Assembly: GCF_018130785.1 (NCBI RefSeq)
Contig: NZ_JAFCJT010000032.1
Coordinates: forward strand, 1 to 64,000
Source: Bradyrhizobium liaoningense
GTDB taxonomy: Bacteria > Pseudomonadota > Alphaproteobacteria > Rhizobiales > Xanthobacteraceae
Length of the DNA: 64,000 nucleotides
Direction: 5' to 3'
Below are positions 28,308 to 35,795 of the stretch, one piece after another. Under the pieces are notes generated by a model that ran no database searches, had not been told where the DNA came from, and worked only from the letters and a program-made list of their open reading frames with translations. Positions within the stretch are counted from its first letter, which is position 1. Each line of letters opens with the position of its first letter. The position numbers and the translations under genes are program-made.

Positions 28308-28898
28308 ATGACCGAGCTCAAGCCCGACCAATTCGAGATGCGGCGGCTGGAGTCGCTCAGCAATACCATCTTTGGTGTCGCCATGACGCTGCTCGCCTAT
28401 GACCTGCCCAAAGCCGCGGTGTTCACCAGTGCCCCGAGCTGGAGCGATCTCGCCCATGTCTATTCCGGCAAGCTCGCCGGTCTCGCGCTCAGCTTCATCA
28501 TCGCCGGCGTGTTCTGGATCAGCCACCACCGCCGGCTCGCGCGCCAGCCCGTGGGCGGCCGCGGCATGGTGATCCTCAACCTGTTCTTCCTGCTCTCGAT
28601 CGTGCTGCTGCCGGTGACCAACGGCCTTTACACCAATTACGGCATGAGCAGCGCGGTCGCCGTGCTCTACGGCCTGCATCTGACCGCGATCGCCGGCCTC
28701 AATGCCTGGCTGTGGTGGACGATTTTGGGCGGCTGGCGCCACGAGATCATGGCCTCGATGTTTCCGCTGCTGGTGTTCGTTCCGGGCACGATCGTTGCGG
28801 CTTTCGCGCCACACGTCGCGCCCTTCGTGTGGTTCATCGCCTTTGGCGGGCTGCTGATCCAGCGCTTCTATGTCGCGCCGACCGAGCCAGGCGCGTGA
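28308..28898 (+). CDS. TMEM175-like (DUF1211) integral membrane protein
   Basis: 196 residues with about six membrane helices. The N-terminal helix carries RLESLSNTIFGVAMTLL, matching the DUF1211/TMEM175 first helix; the RxxxFSD motif seen in the family appears here as RLESLSN. Characterised relatives are K+-permeable channels. It stands alone and divergent from the helicase gene. The ion-channel role is inferred from the family only. Confidence 0.8.
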   Translation: MTELKPDQFEMRRLESLSNTIFGVAMTLLAYDLPKAAVFTSAPSWSDLAHVYSGKLAGLALSFIIAGVFWISHHRRLARQPVGGRGMVILNLFFLLSIVLLPVTNGLYTNYGMSSAVAVLYGLHLTAIAGLNAWLWWTILGGWRHEIMASMFPLLVFVPGTIVAAFAPHVAPFVWFIAFGGLLIQRFYVAPTEPGA

Positions 28899-28907
28899 GG
28901 CGACGGC

Positions 28908-29294
28908 TCACCCCTTTGTCGCGCCGAACCCGTCGGACGGCACGTAAAGCTTGACCGGGCGGATTTCGTAGACCGCCGACGGGTTGACCTCGCGCAGCTT
29001 CCGCGCCGCCGCGATCGCCTCTTCCTCGGTGTCGTAGTCCACGAGGTGGAAGCCCAGAAGCTGCTCCTTGGTCTCGGCGAACGGGCCGTCCAGCACCATG
29101 CCCGCGCCGGGGCCGCGCAGGGTGCGGGCCTTTCGGGTCTCATCCAGACGGGCGGCCGGCCCGAAATGTCCGCTTGCCCTCAAGGGCGCCTGAACCTCGA
29201 TGACCTTGGCCACGACCGCGGCGTCCTGCTCCGGCGTCCAGGACAAGAGCTCGTCTTCCACATGATAGGCCAGGATGGCGTAAAGCATCGTCAC
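28908..29294 (-). CDS. YCII-related domain protein
   Basis: 128 residues, one YCII-like alpha/beta domain: MLYAILAYH at the N-terminus, GPFAETKEQLLGF in the middle and a C-terminal EIRPV strand. It resembles the short proteins often encoded near ECF sigma factors and called DGPF-domain proteins, but no sigma factor is adjacent here. Met1 and Met3 are both possible starts. The function is unknown. Confidence 0.85.
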   Translation of the reverse strand: MTMLYAILAYHVEDELLSWTPEQDAAVVAKVIEVQAPLRASGHFGPAARLDETRKARTLRGPGAGMVLDGPFAETKEQLLGFHLVDYDTEEEAIAAARKLREVNPSAVYEIRPVKLYVPSDGFGATKG

Positions 29295-29491
29295 CTCGTA
29301 GATTTTTGCTGCGCGCGTCCAAAGGACGTATCACTACGGGCTGCGCCGACAATCCCCAACCACAAAATATTGCGTTGGGTAGGCCTCGATGAAACCGTCC
29401 TGAAACCCGATTGCGGCCCGACCGGGTGAACGCCGTCCAACGTCGAGGCGACTGATGGCCACAAGAACACGGAAGGCCATCGGAGGCGGCA

Positions 29492-29677
29492 ATGTCGGGT
29501 CAGACCATCAAGATCATCTGCGACGCGCGGCGGGCGGCACAATCGGAGCCCGCCGATTTGCACGACCAGAGCGGCCATCACCGTTATTACGGCAGCTCGG
29601 TCGAGAACGGCGGCGAACGCATCGTCGAGAGCCGCCGCGGAAAACGCCCTCGCGTGCTCAACGTGTGTGGCTTCTGA
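29492..29677 (+). CDS. Small hypothetical protein (61 residues)
   Basis: A small hydrophilic ORF with a clear GGAGG five bases before its ATG. It has no recognisable domain; the second half is rich in Arg, Gly and Ser. A second small ORF in another frame follows 26 bases later. Both may be genuine small genes, but there is no domain support. Confidence 0.4.
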   Translation: MSGQTIKIICDARRAAQSEPADLHDQSGHHRYYGSSVENGGERIVESRRGKRPRVLNVCGF

Positions 29678-29703
29678 AGCCTTCGGCAACACCGTCTTTC
29701 AAC

Positions 29704-29907
29704 ATGGACGTCCTGCAAATATCGATCGCGGCGATGCCGTTCCTGCTCTCGCTCGCGAGCCGGACGCGCAAGGCGATCGCACCGTGTCTTCTGACGAGCA
29801 TCCTCACGGTGCTTCTGAGCGGCGAGCCGCACCGGGCGGTCATCGCCTGGTGCGTCGGCGTGCTGATCGCCGCGGTCGCGTTGCGCGAGCGACTTCGCAC
29901 GATCTGA
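29704..29907 (+). CDS. Small membrane protein (67 residues)
   Basis: The reading predicts two hydrophobic segments (about 5-20 and 45-60) separated by a basic loop containing SRTRKA, and ends with LRERLRTI. That is a plausible two-helix membrane protein. No strong ribosome site is seen before the ATG and no family is recognised. Confidence 0.4.
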   Translation: MDVLQISIAAMPFLLSLASRTRKAIAPCLLTSILTVLLSGEPHRAVIAWCVGVLIAAVALRERLRTI

Positions 29908-29917
29908 ACCGGCGCCG

Positions 29918-30631
29918 TCACGGCGCGCTCAGGACCTGCTTGATGAGGGCCTCGCGCAGCTTCGCCAATTCGCCGCTCGCGTCCATCTGCGCGATCACCT
30001 TTCCAACTTTCGGCACGAGATCGTGATGGCGTTCGTGCAGATAGTGGTAGATGTGGATGCGCTCGAGCGGCGGGGAAAGCGGGTATATCCTGGTCTGCAG
30101 ATTGAGCTTCCGGACCGCGACCAGCCCACTGAAGAGGTCGGTGACCATCACGTCGAAACGGTCGGCATCTAGCATCCTGGCCATGTTCTCGAGGCTCGTG
30201 GTCGCGGTGACGCGGCTCATGCCGCGCGTGCCGGCCTCCGATGAGCCGACGCCACGGACGATGCCGATGCTGTAGTCCCTGATCGAATTCCAGCCGTCGA
30301 CGTCGAAACGGAGTTTCGTCGCGAAGACCGCCGGCTCGATGTAGTTGATCGCCGGCGTGACCTGAATCAGCGTCGGGTAGTCGCGGGAGAGCGTTCCGAT
30401 CCGCTGGATCTCGCCGTCGACATCGCCGGCGCTCGATAGCGCCAGCGCCCGCTTGCCGGGGACGTCCTCGAACTCCAGCTTGATGTTCAGCTTGGCGTAG
30501 ACGGCCCGCAGCATCTCGCCGCCGACATATTGGTCGGGGATGTCGGCGATGCGCGCCAGTCGGATCAGCTGCTGCGCCTGCGATGGGCCGGCTGCGAGCA
30601 ACGACAGGCAGAGGACAACTATCCGCCACAT
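29918..30631 (-). CDS. Periplasmic solute-binding-like protein (SBP_bac_3 type)
   Basis: 237 residues. ATG 30631 starts a clean signal peptide (WRIVVLCLSLLAAGPSQAQ), so the longer upstream reading is rejected. The mature part resembles amino-acid-type periplasmic binding domains: early LARIADIP, central GIVRGVGS and DVMVTDLFSG, and C-terminal amphipathic helices. No transporter genes adjoin it. It is divergent from a hybrid histidine kinase, so it may sense rather than import; that pairing is inference. Confidence 0.75.
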   Translation of the reverse strand: MWRIVVLCLSLLAAGPSQAQQLIRLARIADIPDQYVGGEMLRAVYAKLNIKLEFEDVPGKRALALSSAGDVDGEIQRIGTLSRDYPTLIQVTPAINYIEPAVFATKLRFDVDGWNSIRDYSIGIVRGVGSSEAGTRGMSRVTATTSLENMARMLDADRFDVMVTDLFSGLVAVRKLNLQTRIYPLSPPLERIHIYHYLHERHHDLVPKVGKVIAQMDASGELAKLREALIKQVLSAP

Positions 30632-30957
30632 GCCGCGTCTTTCCAATCGCCCATTGCTACCATTGGATTCAAATGCCAGCGCGGTCGACCGCAGATGGTG
30701 CCGGGGCAGGGCCGCAACGATCGCGGCTCGCCCGACGTGCAGGCGACTCCGGACCTTCACCGATATGTCATTCTAGCACGCGAAGTGGTAGTTTGCCCAA
30801 CAATCCTGCTGCAGGGCGCAAGGCATGATTCCATCGCCGCTGGGCCGACAGGATCGCTGCCCGCATCGGGTGCTGAGGGAGAGTCTCAACCGTCGAATTG
30901 CTCGAGGCTGCGGCCTGCAGGCCGGAGCTGGGTGTCGCCATTCCGGGGAAGTGGTGC
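30632..30957. other. Divergent promoter region, binding protein / histidine kinase
   Basis: 326 bases between two divergent starts. GGGGAAG (30944-30950) is the ribosome site of the kinase. I see no strong palindrome, tRNA or credible ORF in the remainder. Confidence 0.4.
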
Positions 30958-33363
30958 ATGGGCAACGCAGGTGACGAGGAACCCGGCCGGGCCATTGCGC
31001 CGGCGGCGGCGAAGCAGGATTTGAACGGCATTGGCGCTGCGATCGCGCCGTCGATGTTTGCGGCGCTGCTGGCGCGGATCTTCCACTGGTCGCGCAGCGG
31101 CGTCGGGCCGCGCCTGCTTGCCGCCGTGCTGCTGTTCTCCTCGATCGTGACGCTCACGCTGACCGCGCTTCAGCTCTACTTGGATTACGATCGCGAGGTC
31201 GGCATCATCAAGACGCGGCTCGACGAGATCGGACGCAGCTACACGGACAGCCTCGGCGAGAGCCTGTGGAATCTCGACCAGAACCAGCTCAGGCTCCAGC
31301 TTGACGGTATCCTGCGGCTGCCCGACATCCGTGCTGTCGAGGTCCGCGAGATCGCCGATCGCCCCAATCCCATCAGTGTCTCGGTCGGGGAGCGAAGCAC
31401 CCGCTCGGTCATGACCCGGGACTATGCGCTGAACTACACCACGCAGGGGGCGTCGCGTTCCATCGGCCAGCTCCACGTCGAGGCCACGCTGAGTGACGTC
31501 TACCAGCAATTGCTGAACCGGGCTCTGGTCATTCTGGCCAGCCAGGCTGCAAAGACGTTCCTGGTGTCCCTGTTCATCATCTACATGGTCCATCTTCTGG
31601 TGACGCGGCACCTCGTCGCCATCGCCGAGTTCGTCAGCAAGTACAGCGTTGCACGACCGCCTCCGCCTTTGCACCTGGAGCGGCGCCGACCCTACGATGC
31701 CGACGAGCTGGACAAGGTGATCGACGCCTTCAACGCCATGTGTGCGAAGCTCGAACGCGCCTACGATGAGATTCGCGACGCGAACGCGAATCTCGAGCGC
31801 GATCTGAAGATCCGCCGGCGTGCCGAAGAGGACGCGCGCGCGAGCGAGCAGCGCTTCCGCGACTACGCCGAGACCGCGTCCGACTGGTTCTGGGAGACCG
31901 GACCGGATCACGTCTTCACCTACATATCGGACCGGGCCGGCGCCTTCGGCATGGACCGCAAGGCCCTGATCGGCAAGCGCCGGTGCGATGCCGCCTTCGA
32001 CCGCGATGCCGAGCCGCAGAAGTGGCGCGAGCACATGGCGACGCTTGACCGCCACGAGCCGTTCCGGAAATTCGAGTATCGCGGCCGCGATGTCGTCGGG
32101 CGCGTGCGCCATTTCAGCGTCAATGGTCAGCCGATCTTCGCCGCCGACGGCCGTTTCATGGGCTATCGCGGTTCGGCCACGGACCTCACCGGGCAACACG
32201 AGACCGAGGAGCGGCTTCGCCAGTCCCAGAAGATGGACGCGATCGGCCAGCTCACCGGCGGCGTCGCGCATGACTTCAACAACGTGCTCACGGTCATCAC
32301 CGGCACCATCGAGATCATCCACGAGGGGCTTGCGGACAAGCCCGAGCTTGCCGCGATCGCGCAGCTCATCGACGATGCGGCCTCGCGCGGCGCGGAGATC
32401 ACCTCGCAGCTCCTGACCTTCGCGCGCCGGCAGCCGCTGGAGCCGCGCGAGATCGACGTCAACGGCCTCGTGGTCGAAACGGCGAAACTGTTGAAGCCGA
32501 TCCTCGGCGAGCATATCGAGATCGTGACCCGGCTTGCCGACGACGCATGGTCCGCGATGGCCGATCCGTCGCAGCTCTCGTCCGCGATCGTCAATCTCGC
32601 CGTCAATGCGCGCGATGCGATGCCGGGCGGGGGCAAGCTCGTGCTCGAGACCGCGAACCGGGAATCTGACGGCACCGGCAGTGCCGATGACGGCGATGTC
32701 TCACGCGGTGCCTTCGTGATGATCGCGGTGACCGACACCGGCCACGGCATCCCGGCGGACATCCGCGACCGCGTATTCGAGCCGTTCTTCACCACCAAGG
32801 GCGTCGGTCGCGGCACCGGGCTCGGTCTCAGCATGGTCTACGGCTTTGCCCGTCAGACCGGCGGCACCGTCGCCATCGAGAGCGAGGAGGGCCGTGGCAC
32901 GGTGGTGCGGTTGTTCCTGCCACGATCGGAGGGGGAGGCTTCCAGCAGAACGGACGCCGTGCAGGCGCGCGCGGCGACACGTGGGCACGAGACGATTCTC
33001 GTGGTCGAGGACGATCCGCTGGTGCAGGGCTACGTCATCGCCCAGCTCGGCAGCCTCGGCTATCGCACGCTTGTTGCCGCCGACGGCGCGACCGCGCTCA
33101 CGCTGGTCGACCAGGGCGCGAGATTCGATCTCCTGTTCACCGACATCATCATGCCCGGCGGCATGAATGGACGGGAGCTGGCCGAAGCCGTCCGCCTCCG
33201 CCGCCCCGGGGTGAGGGTGCTCTACACCTCCGGCTACACCGACGACACCATCATCCACGAGGGACATCTCGATCCCGGCGTGGCGCTGCTCCAGAAGCCA
33301 TATCGGAAGTCGGAGCTGTCCCAGAAGATTCGCGAGACGCTCGCGGGTGAGCCGCCGGCCTGA
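30958..33363 (+). CDS. Hybrid sensor histidine kinase with receiver domain
   Basis: 801 residues from ATG 30958, preceded by GGGGAAG. Order: N-terminal membrane helix (about 45-70), periplasmic sensor region (about 70-190), second membrane helix (about 195-215), short linker and coiled coil, PAS domain (about 300-415), HisKA with phospho-acceptor H438 in GVAHDFNNVL, HATPase with N-box NLAVNARDAMP and G-boxes DTGHGIP and GTGLGLSM, and a C-terminal receiver with D729 in TDIIMPGG and a Lys in LQKPYR. The HDFNN type with a fused receiver usually passes phosphate on to a separate protein; none is adjacent. The signal could come through the divergently encoded periplasmic protein. Confidence 0.92.
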   Translation: MGNAGDEEPGRAIAPAAAKQDLNGIGAAIAPSMFAALLARIFHWSRSGVGPRLLAAVLLFSSIVTLTLTALQLYLDYDREVGIIKTRLDEIGRSYTDSLGESLWNLDQNQLRLQLDGILRLPDIRAVEVREIADRPNPISVSVGERSTRSVMTRDYALNYTTQGASRSIGQLHVEATLSDVYQQLLNRALVILASQAAKTFLVSLFIIYMVHLLVTRHLVAIAEFVSKYSVARPPPPLHLERRRPYDADELDKVIDAFNAMCAKLERAYDEIRDANANLERDLKIRRRAEEDARASEQRFRDYAETASDWFWETGPDHVFTYISDRAGAFGMDRKALIGKRRCDAAFDRDAEPQKWREHMATLDRHEPFRKFEYRGRDVVGRVRHFSVNGQPIFAADGRFMGYRGSATDLTGQHETEERLRQSQKMDAIGQLTGGVAHDFNNVLTVITGTIEIIHEGLADKPELAAIAQLIDDAASRGAEITSQLLTFARRQPLEPREIDVNGLVVETAKLLKPILGEHIEIVTRLADDAWSAMADPSQLSSAIVNLAVNARDAMPGGGKLVLETANRESDGTGSADDGDVSRGAFVMIAVTDTGHGIPADIRDRVFEPFFTTKGVGRGTGLGLSMVYGFARQTGGTVAIESEEGRGTVVRLFLPRSEGEASSRTDAVQARAATRGHETILVVEDDPLVQGYVIAQLGSLGYRTLVAADGATALTLVDQGARFDLLFTDIIMPGGMNGRELAEAVRLRRPGVRVLYTSGYTDDTIIHEGHLDPGVALLQKPYRKSELSQKIRETLAGEPPA

Positions 33364-33384
33364 GCGGCACACGCCCCGTCAACG

Positions 33385-33416
33385 AAAAAGGCGCGGCGGG
33401 GAGGCCCCGTCGCGCC
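33385..33416 (-). terminator. Terminator of the minus-strand small transcript (also behind the kinase gene)
   Basis: A 12-base-pair GC-rich stem (33390-33401 with 33405-33416, one imperfect pair) has a 3-base loop. Read on the minus strand it is followed by five U residues (33385-33389), so it is best oriented to end the small RNA from about 33550. On the plus strand only a weak T run follows; it may act on the kinase transcript too. Confidence 0.75.
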
Positions 33417-33460
33417 CGATTTCTTGCTCGCTGGTCCAGGGCTGAGAGCGCCCCGATGCC

Positions 33461-33479
33461 AGGCCTTTCGTCAAAGCCT
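33461..33479 (-). repeat. Stem-loop directly after the 14-codon ORF
   Basis: AGGCCTTT (33461-33468) can pair with AAAGCCT (33473-33479) around a 4-base loop with one bulged base. The stem includes part of the stop codon of the small ORF and lies between it and the terminator hairpin. Confidence 0.5.
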
Positions 33480-33522
33480 AGCGGGCGATCCCAGCGAGGT
33501 GACAGCGCTTGAGATAAGACAC
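33478..33522 (-). CDS. 14-codon small ORF with extended Shine-Dalgarno sequence
   Basis: GTG 33522 opens a 14-residue reading (first residues M/V-S-Y-L-K-R, end A-G-I-A-R) that stops with TAG. AAAGGAGGTGATCC (33524-33537) lies directly upstream, GGAGG being 7 bases from GTG. This is complementary over 14 bases to the alphaproteobacterial 16S 3' tail. A TTAACG-N17-TATATT promoter and a U-tract terminator bracket it, giving a transcript of about 165 bases. An in-frame ATG at 33540 would give 20 codons but would place the Shine-Dalgarno inside the ORF. I do not know the peptide's function; the RNA may matter as much as the peptide. Confidence 0.65.
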   Translation of the reverse strand: MSYLKRCHLAGIAR

Positions 33523-33523
33523 T

Positions 33524-33537
33524 GGATCACCTCCTTT
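33524..33537 (-). promoter_or_regulatory. Extended 14-base Shine-Dalgarno sequence
   Basis: Minus-strand AAAGGAGGTGATCC pairs with the full 3' end of 16S rRNA (GGATCACCTCCTTT) rather than the usual 4-6 bases. It sets the GTG at 33522 as the start of the small ORF. Confidence 0.75.
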
Positions 33538-33556
33538 CATTGGTTTCGGGACTCCC

Positions 33557-33585
33557 AATATAGGACGGAATCCCGCCGCCGTTAA
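33557..33585 (-). promoter_or_regulatory. Sigma-70-type promoter of the small transcript
   Basis: On the minus strand TTAACG (33580-33585) and TATATT (33557-33562) are separated by exactly 17 bases. Transcription would start near 33550 and run through the extended Shine-Dalgarno sequence to the terminator at 33385. Confidence 0.6.
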
Positions 33586-33684
33586 GGGGGCGCCGGAGGC
33601 GGGAACAAGCCTGCTCGCGAGGCGGGAAAGACCGGCCCGAAGCAGTTGAGACTGCCGCCCGGCCGTGTTAGGTGATCGCCCGAC

Positions 33685-33758
33685 GCGGGTGTAGCTCAAT
33701 GGTAGAGCAGCAGCCTTCCAAGCTGAATACGAGGGTTCGATTCCCTTCACCCGCTCCA
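33685..33758 (+). tRNA. tRNA-Gly (TCC)
   Basis: A complete 74-base cloverleaf with encoded CCA. The acceptor arms GCGGGTG and CACCCGC pair fully, the D-arm is GCTC/GAGC, the anticodon loop CTTCCAA has TCC at 33717-33719, and the T-arm holds GGTTCGATTCC. A broken integrase gene ends 72 bases past its 3' end, so the tRNA was probably an island attachment site. Confidence 0.95.
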
Positions 33759-33789
33759 ATGTTTTCAAGCGCTTATCGGATTTCTTGAT

Positions 33790-33825
33790 TCCATTCCGAC
33801 AAGACGGCGCAATCCATTCCGACAA
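33790..33825. repeat. Two 13-bp direct repeats beside tRNA-Gly
   Basis: TCCATTCCGACAA occurs at 33790-33802 and again at 33813-33825, a 23-base spacing, between the tRNA 3' end and the integrase remnant. The position suits integrase arm-binding sites. This is inference from location. Confidence 0.55.
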
Positions 33826-33829
33826 ATGT

Positions 33830-34373
33830 TCACTTTCCGGTCGCCTGCTTGCGCCGCTTGATCTGCGCGTCCTGTTTGGCTTCATCGTCATGGTGCAGGT
33901 AGTGCGCCATCGCTTTCGTCGATGACCATTGGCCCTTCTTCATCAACTGCGTTTCCGTTAAGCCGGACGTGCTCGCTTCGGTGGTCCCGCGATGCCGGCC
34001 GAACGACGTGAAGGTCAGCTCAGGCCGCAGGCCCGCCGCCATGATGATCTTCTTCGAAATGCGCTCGACCTGCGTCAGCATCTCACCCTTGCCCCCACGG
34101 TAGGCCACTGTCGTCAGGACGAAGCATGAGACCGCCCGTGGGGCGCAACGCCTTCATGGCCAACGACGGATAGCCCATCTCGATGGCTGTGGCGCGGAAC
34201 GCCGCCAGCTCGGCCAAGTTCGCATGCGGCGTTTCGCGCGATGTCGATTGCAGGCCCATCTTCTCGAACGGGTTTCTCGGCGGAAACATGTGAGGGTGCG
34301 CCCCTGAGATCGTGTTCCACGCGCCGCGCGCTCCAGGACCTGTGTACGGCGAGCCGCGCGATTGAGTGGTCAA
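33830..34373 (-). pseudogene. Tyrosine recombinase/integrase remnant (frameshift and internal deletion)
   Basis: Two overlapping minus-strand readings are parts of one phage-type integrase. The upstream part (from 34373) has the core-binding region (NPFEKMGLQS, ETPHANLAELAAFRATA), then jumps from GYPSLA almost directly to GGLMLRPDD. That suggests loss of roughly 50-60 residues including the first catalytic arginine. Near 34085-34100, at a run of five G, the frame changes; the C-terminal part continues with LTFTSFGRHRG (remnant of the HxxR box) and the AHYLHHDD tail, where the catalytic tyrosine would be. It ends 72 bases from tRNA-Gly, the normal position for an integrase next to its attachment site. 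It is almost certainly inactive. Confidence 0.75.
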
Positions 34374-34501
34374 GTTGCTCCGGCGTCAGGTTGGTCTGCC
34401 GCTCCTCGGCAGGGACGTTTGAGATCGCGCGTTGCGTCGCAACGCATCGGTCACGTCACATCGGACGATCTACTCATAAGATCGGTCTCGGGCGCCATTG
34501 A

Positions 34502-34723
34502 TCAGACTAGCAGGTTGGTGAAGAATCGTTCGGTGATCTTGTCAGTTGCCGACGGCTCCTTTTCGTCGGAAGTAACGATCGTGACAAATTCGTCTTTGCA
34601 GTCCCAGCAGCGCCAAAGATCCTGGACTTCCTGCGCATTCACGCGTTCACGCCACTCGAGGTGGACTGCCCCAGAACCACATCGAGGGCATTTTTCGCGA
34701 TGAGGTGTTGAGACCGAAATCAT
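34502..34723 (-). CDS. Small zinc-ribbon-like hypothetical protein
   Basis: 73 residues with two CxxC knuckles, CPRCG near residue 12 and CWDC near residue 39. The spacing fits a treble-clef or rubredoxin-type zinc ribbon. GGAGG lies just upstream of the ATG. No family function is known to me. It sits in the island scar beside the integrase remnant. Confidence 0.65.
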   Translation of the reverse strand: MISVSTPHREKCPRCGSGAVHLEWRERVNAQEVQDLWRCWDCKDEFVTIVTSDEKEPSATDKITERFFTNLLV

Positions 34724-34928
34724 GCGGAGCCTCCCTCGTTACCTCATGTGCAGCATGCGCTTCCTGACAGCCTCGGCAAATGATCTACATCAAAGATTTG
34801 CTCGTTTGAGGGGCGAGTAGCGCGCCAGGTTTGCGAGCTTGTCGAAAGAATTCCTTTTCGAGGACTTCCTCACGAGCCGTGTTTCGCTACATGGACCCAA
34901 TCGATGTCATTTTTTGTGCAGGACGACC

Positions 34929-35071
34929 ATGTTGGACGATGAATCTAACGAGCAGCGCGCGAAGATATTGCGTGCTCTGGCCGGGCAAGCTGATCCCTTC
35001 ATCAAAGGCGCCTTCTGAAGTTGGTGAAGCGCTACGAACCCAAGCGGCGGACCGCACCAATTGACCAATAA
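34929..35071 (+). pseudogene. Possible frameshifted small hypothetical gene
   Basis: ATG 34929 opens a 29-residue acidic/helical reading (LDDESNEQRAKILRALAG, then DPFIKGAF) that stops at 35016. Changing frame at that point continues naturally as LKLVKRYEPKRR and stops at 35069. The two halves together look like one small helical protein of about 48 residues broken by a one- or two-base change. The resemblance is by eye only. The rest of 34724-35265 holds no convincing gene. Confidence 0.35.
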
Positions 35072-35265
35072 TTTGAAGCCGGGCTTCACGGGAAGTCGAA
35101 TATCGCGACACCGCTTCTGACTAATCATTGAGATCCGACTCTTTGTAAGCCGGTCAAAATAGAGCTGGCGTTTGAGAGCTAGAGGGTAGAAACTCTCATC
35201 CAATTGCATCACCTCGGGCAGAAATTCGAAAGTGGCGAATTCGCAGTACACGCTGGAGTAGCGTC

Positions 35266-35460
35266 ATGCGATATACCTTTGGGCAGACTATCTCGCTTCG
35301 GGACCAGCTCGCGAAACTCGCGCAAGAGAGCCGGGAGCAGGCGAAAATAATGCCTGCCGGAAAGAAGAGAGAGGAGCTTCTGAGGAGAGCCGGCCAAGCC
35401 GATACCGCCGCCCGCATCAATGAGTGGGTCAATTCTCGCGGGCTTCAACGGCCAACCTAG
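35266..35460 (+). CDS. Small helical hypothetical protein (64 residues)
   Basis: A basic, helix-rich protein (LRDQLAKLAQESREQAK, KKREELLRRAGQA). It has the look of small hypotheticals common in Bradyrhizobium genomes. There is no transmembrane segment and no catalytic motif. It is an intact reading within the otherwise decayed island remnant. Confidence 0.55.
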   Translation: MRYTFGQTISLRDQLAKLAQESREQAKIMPAGKKREELLRRAGQADTAARINEWVNSRGLQRPT

Positions 35461-35552
35461 TTTCAGATCAAGATCGTGATGCCTGTGCTTGGGCTGCCCC
35501 CGGTTGGCGGTCTTCTCATTCCTTCGATAGCCCACGGGAGAGCAATTGGTCT

Positions 35553-35765
35553 GTGTCCCTGCAATTCCACGGTACCGTCGAGCACATGGAAATGTGGAGC
35601 GCTAGTAGCGACGGCTTTTCGTCCGTGATCAACGACGATGACGACCCGAGTGCTGCTGGACCAGCGGCCGGCACCGGGCGCGAAATCAAATCTAGGACGA
35701 ACGCGGAGCGCGCGCACAAGTTTGCTGAGGCGTTGGGCACCCGTCCTGAACGCCGCCAAACTTAG
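35553..35765 (+). CDS. Small hypothetical protein, possibly truncated
   Basis: GTG 35553 opens a 70-residue reading that begins SLQFHGTVEHMEMW and contains DGFSSVI and an Asp run, then a low-complexity, basic C-terminus. The first 30 residues look like a folded beta region and the rest does not, which suggests a truncated or frameshifted gene. A GGGAGAG lies about ten bases upstream. Confidence 0.35.
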   Translation: MSLQFHGTVEHMEMWSASSDGFSSVINDDDDPSAAGPAAGTGREIKSRTNAERAHKFAEALGTRPERRQT

Positions 35766-35795
35766 GGCGCTAGCGCTGGCCCGCGCGAGTCACAG

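Noticed and set aside
30886..32514. 542-codon minus-strand ORF over the histidine kinase
   Set aside because: Shadow of the kinase; composition typical of antisense GC-rich frames.
33524..33537. Plus-strand GGATCACCTCCTTT as a 16S rRNA fragment
   Set aside because: No other 16S sequence surrounds it; it is explained as the complement of an extended Shine-Dalgarno on the minus strand.
33478..33891. 137-codon minus-strand ORF spanning tRNA-Gly
   Set aside because: The middle is antisense tRNA (the familiar VKGIEPSYSAW false protein). Only the last 14 codons, behind their own Shine-Dalgarno, are kept.
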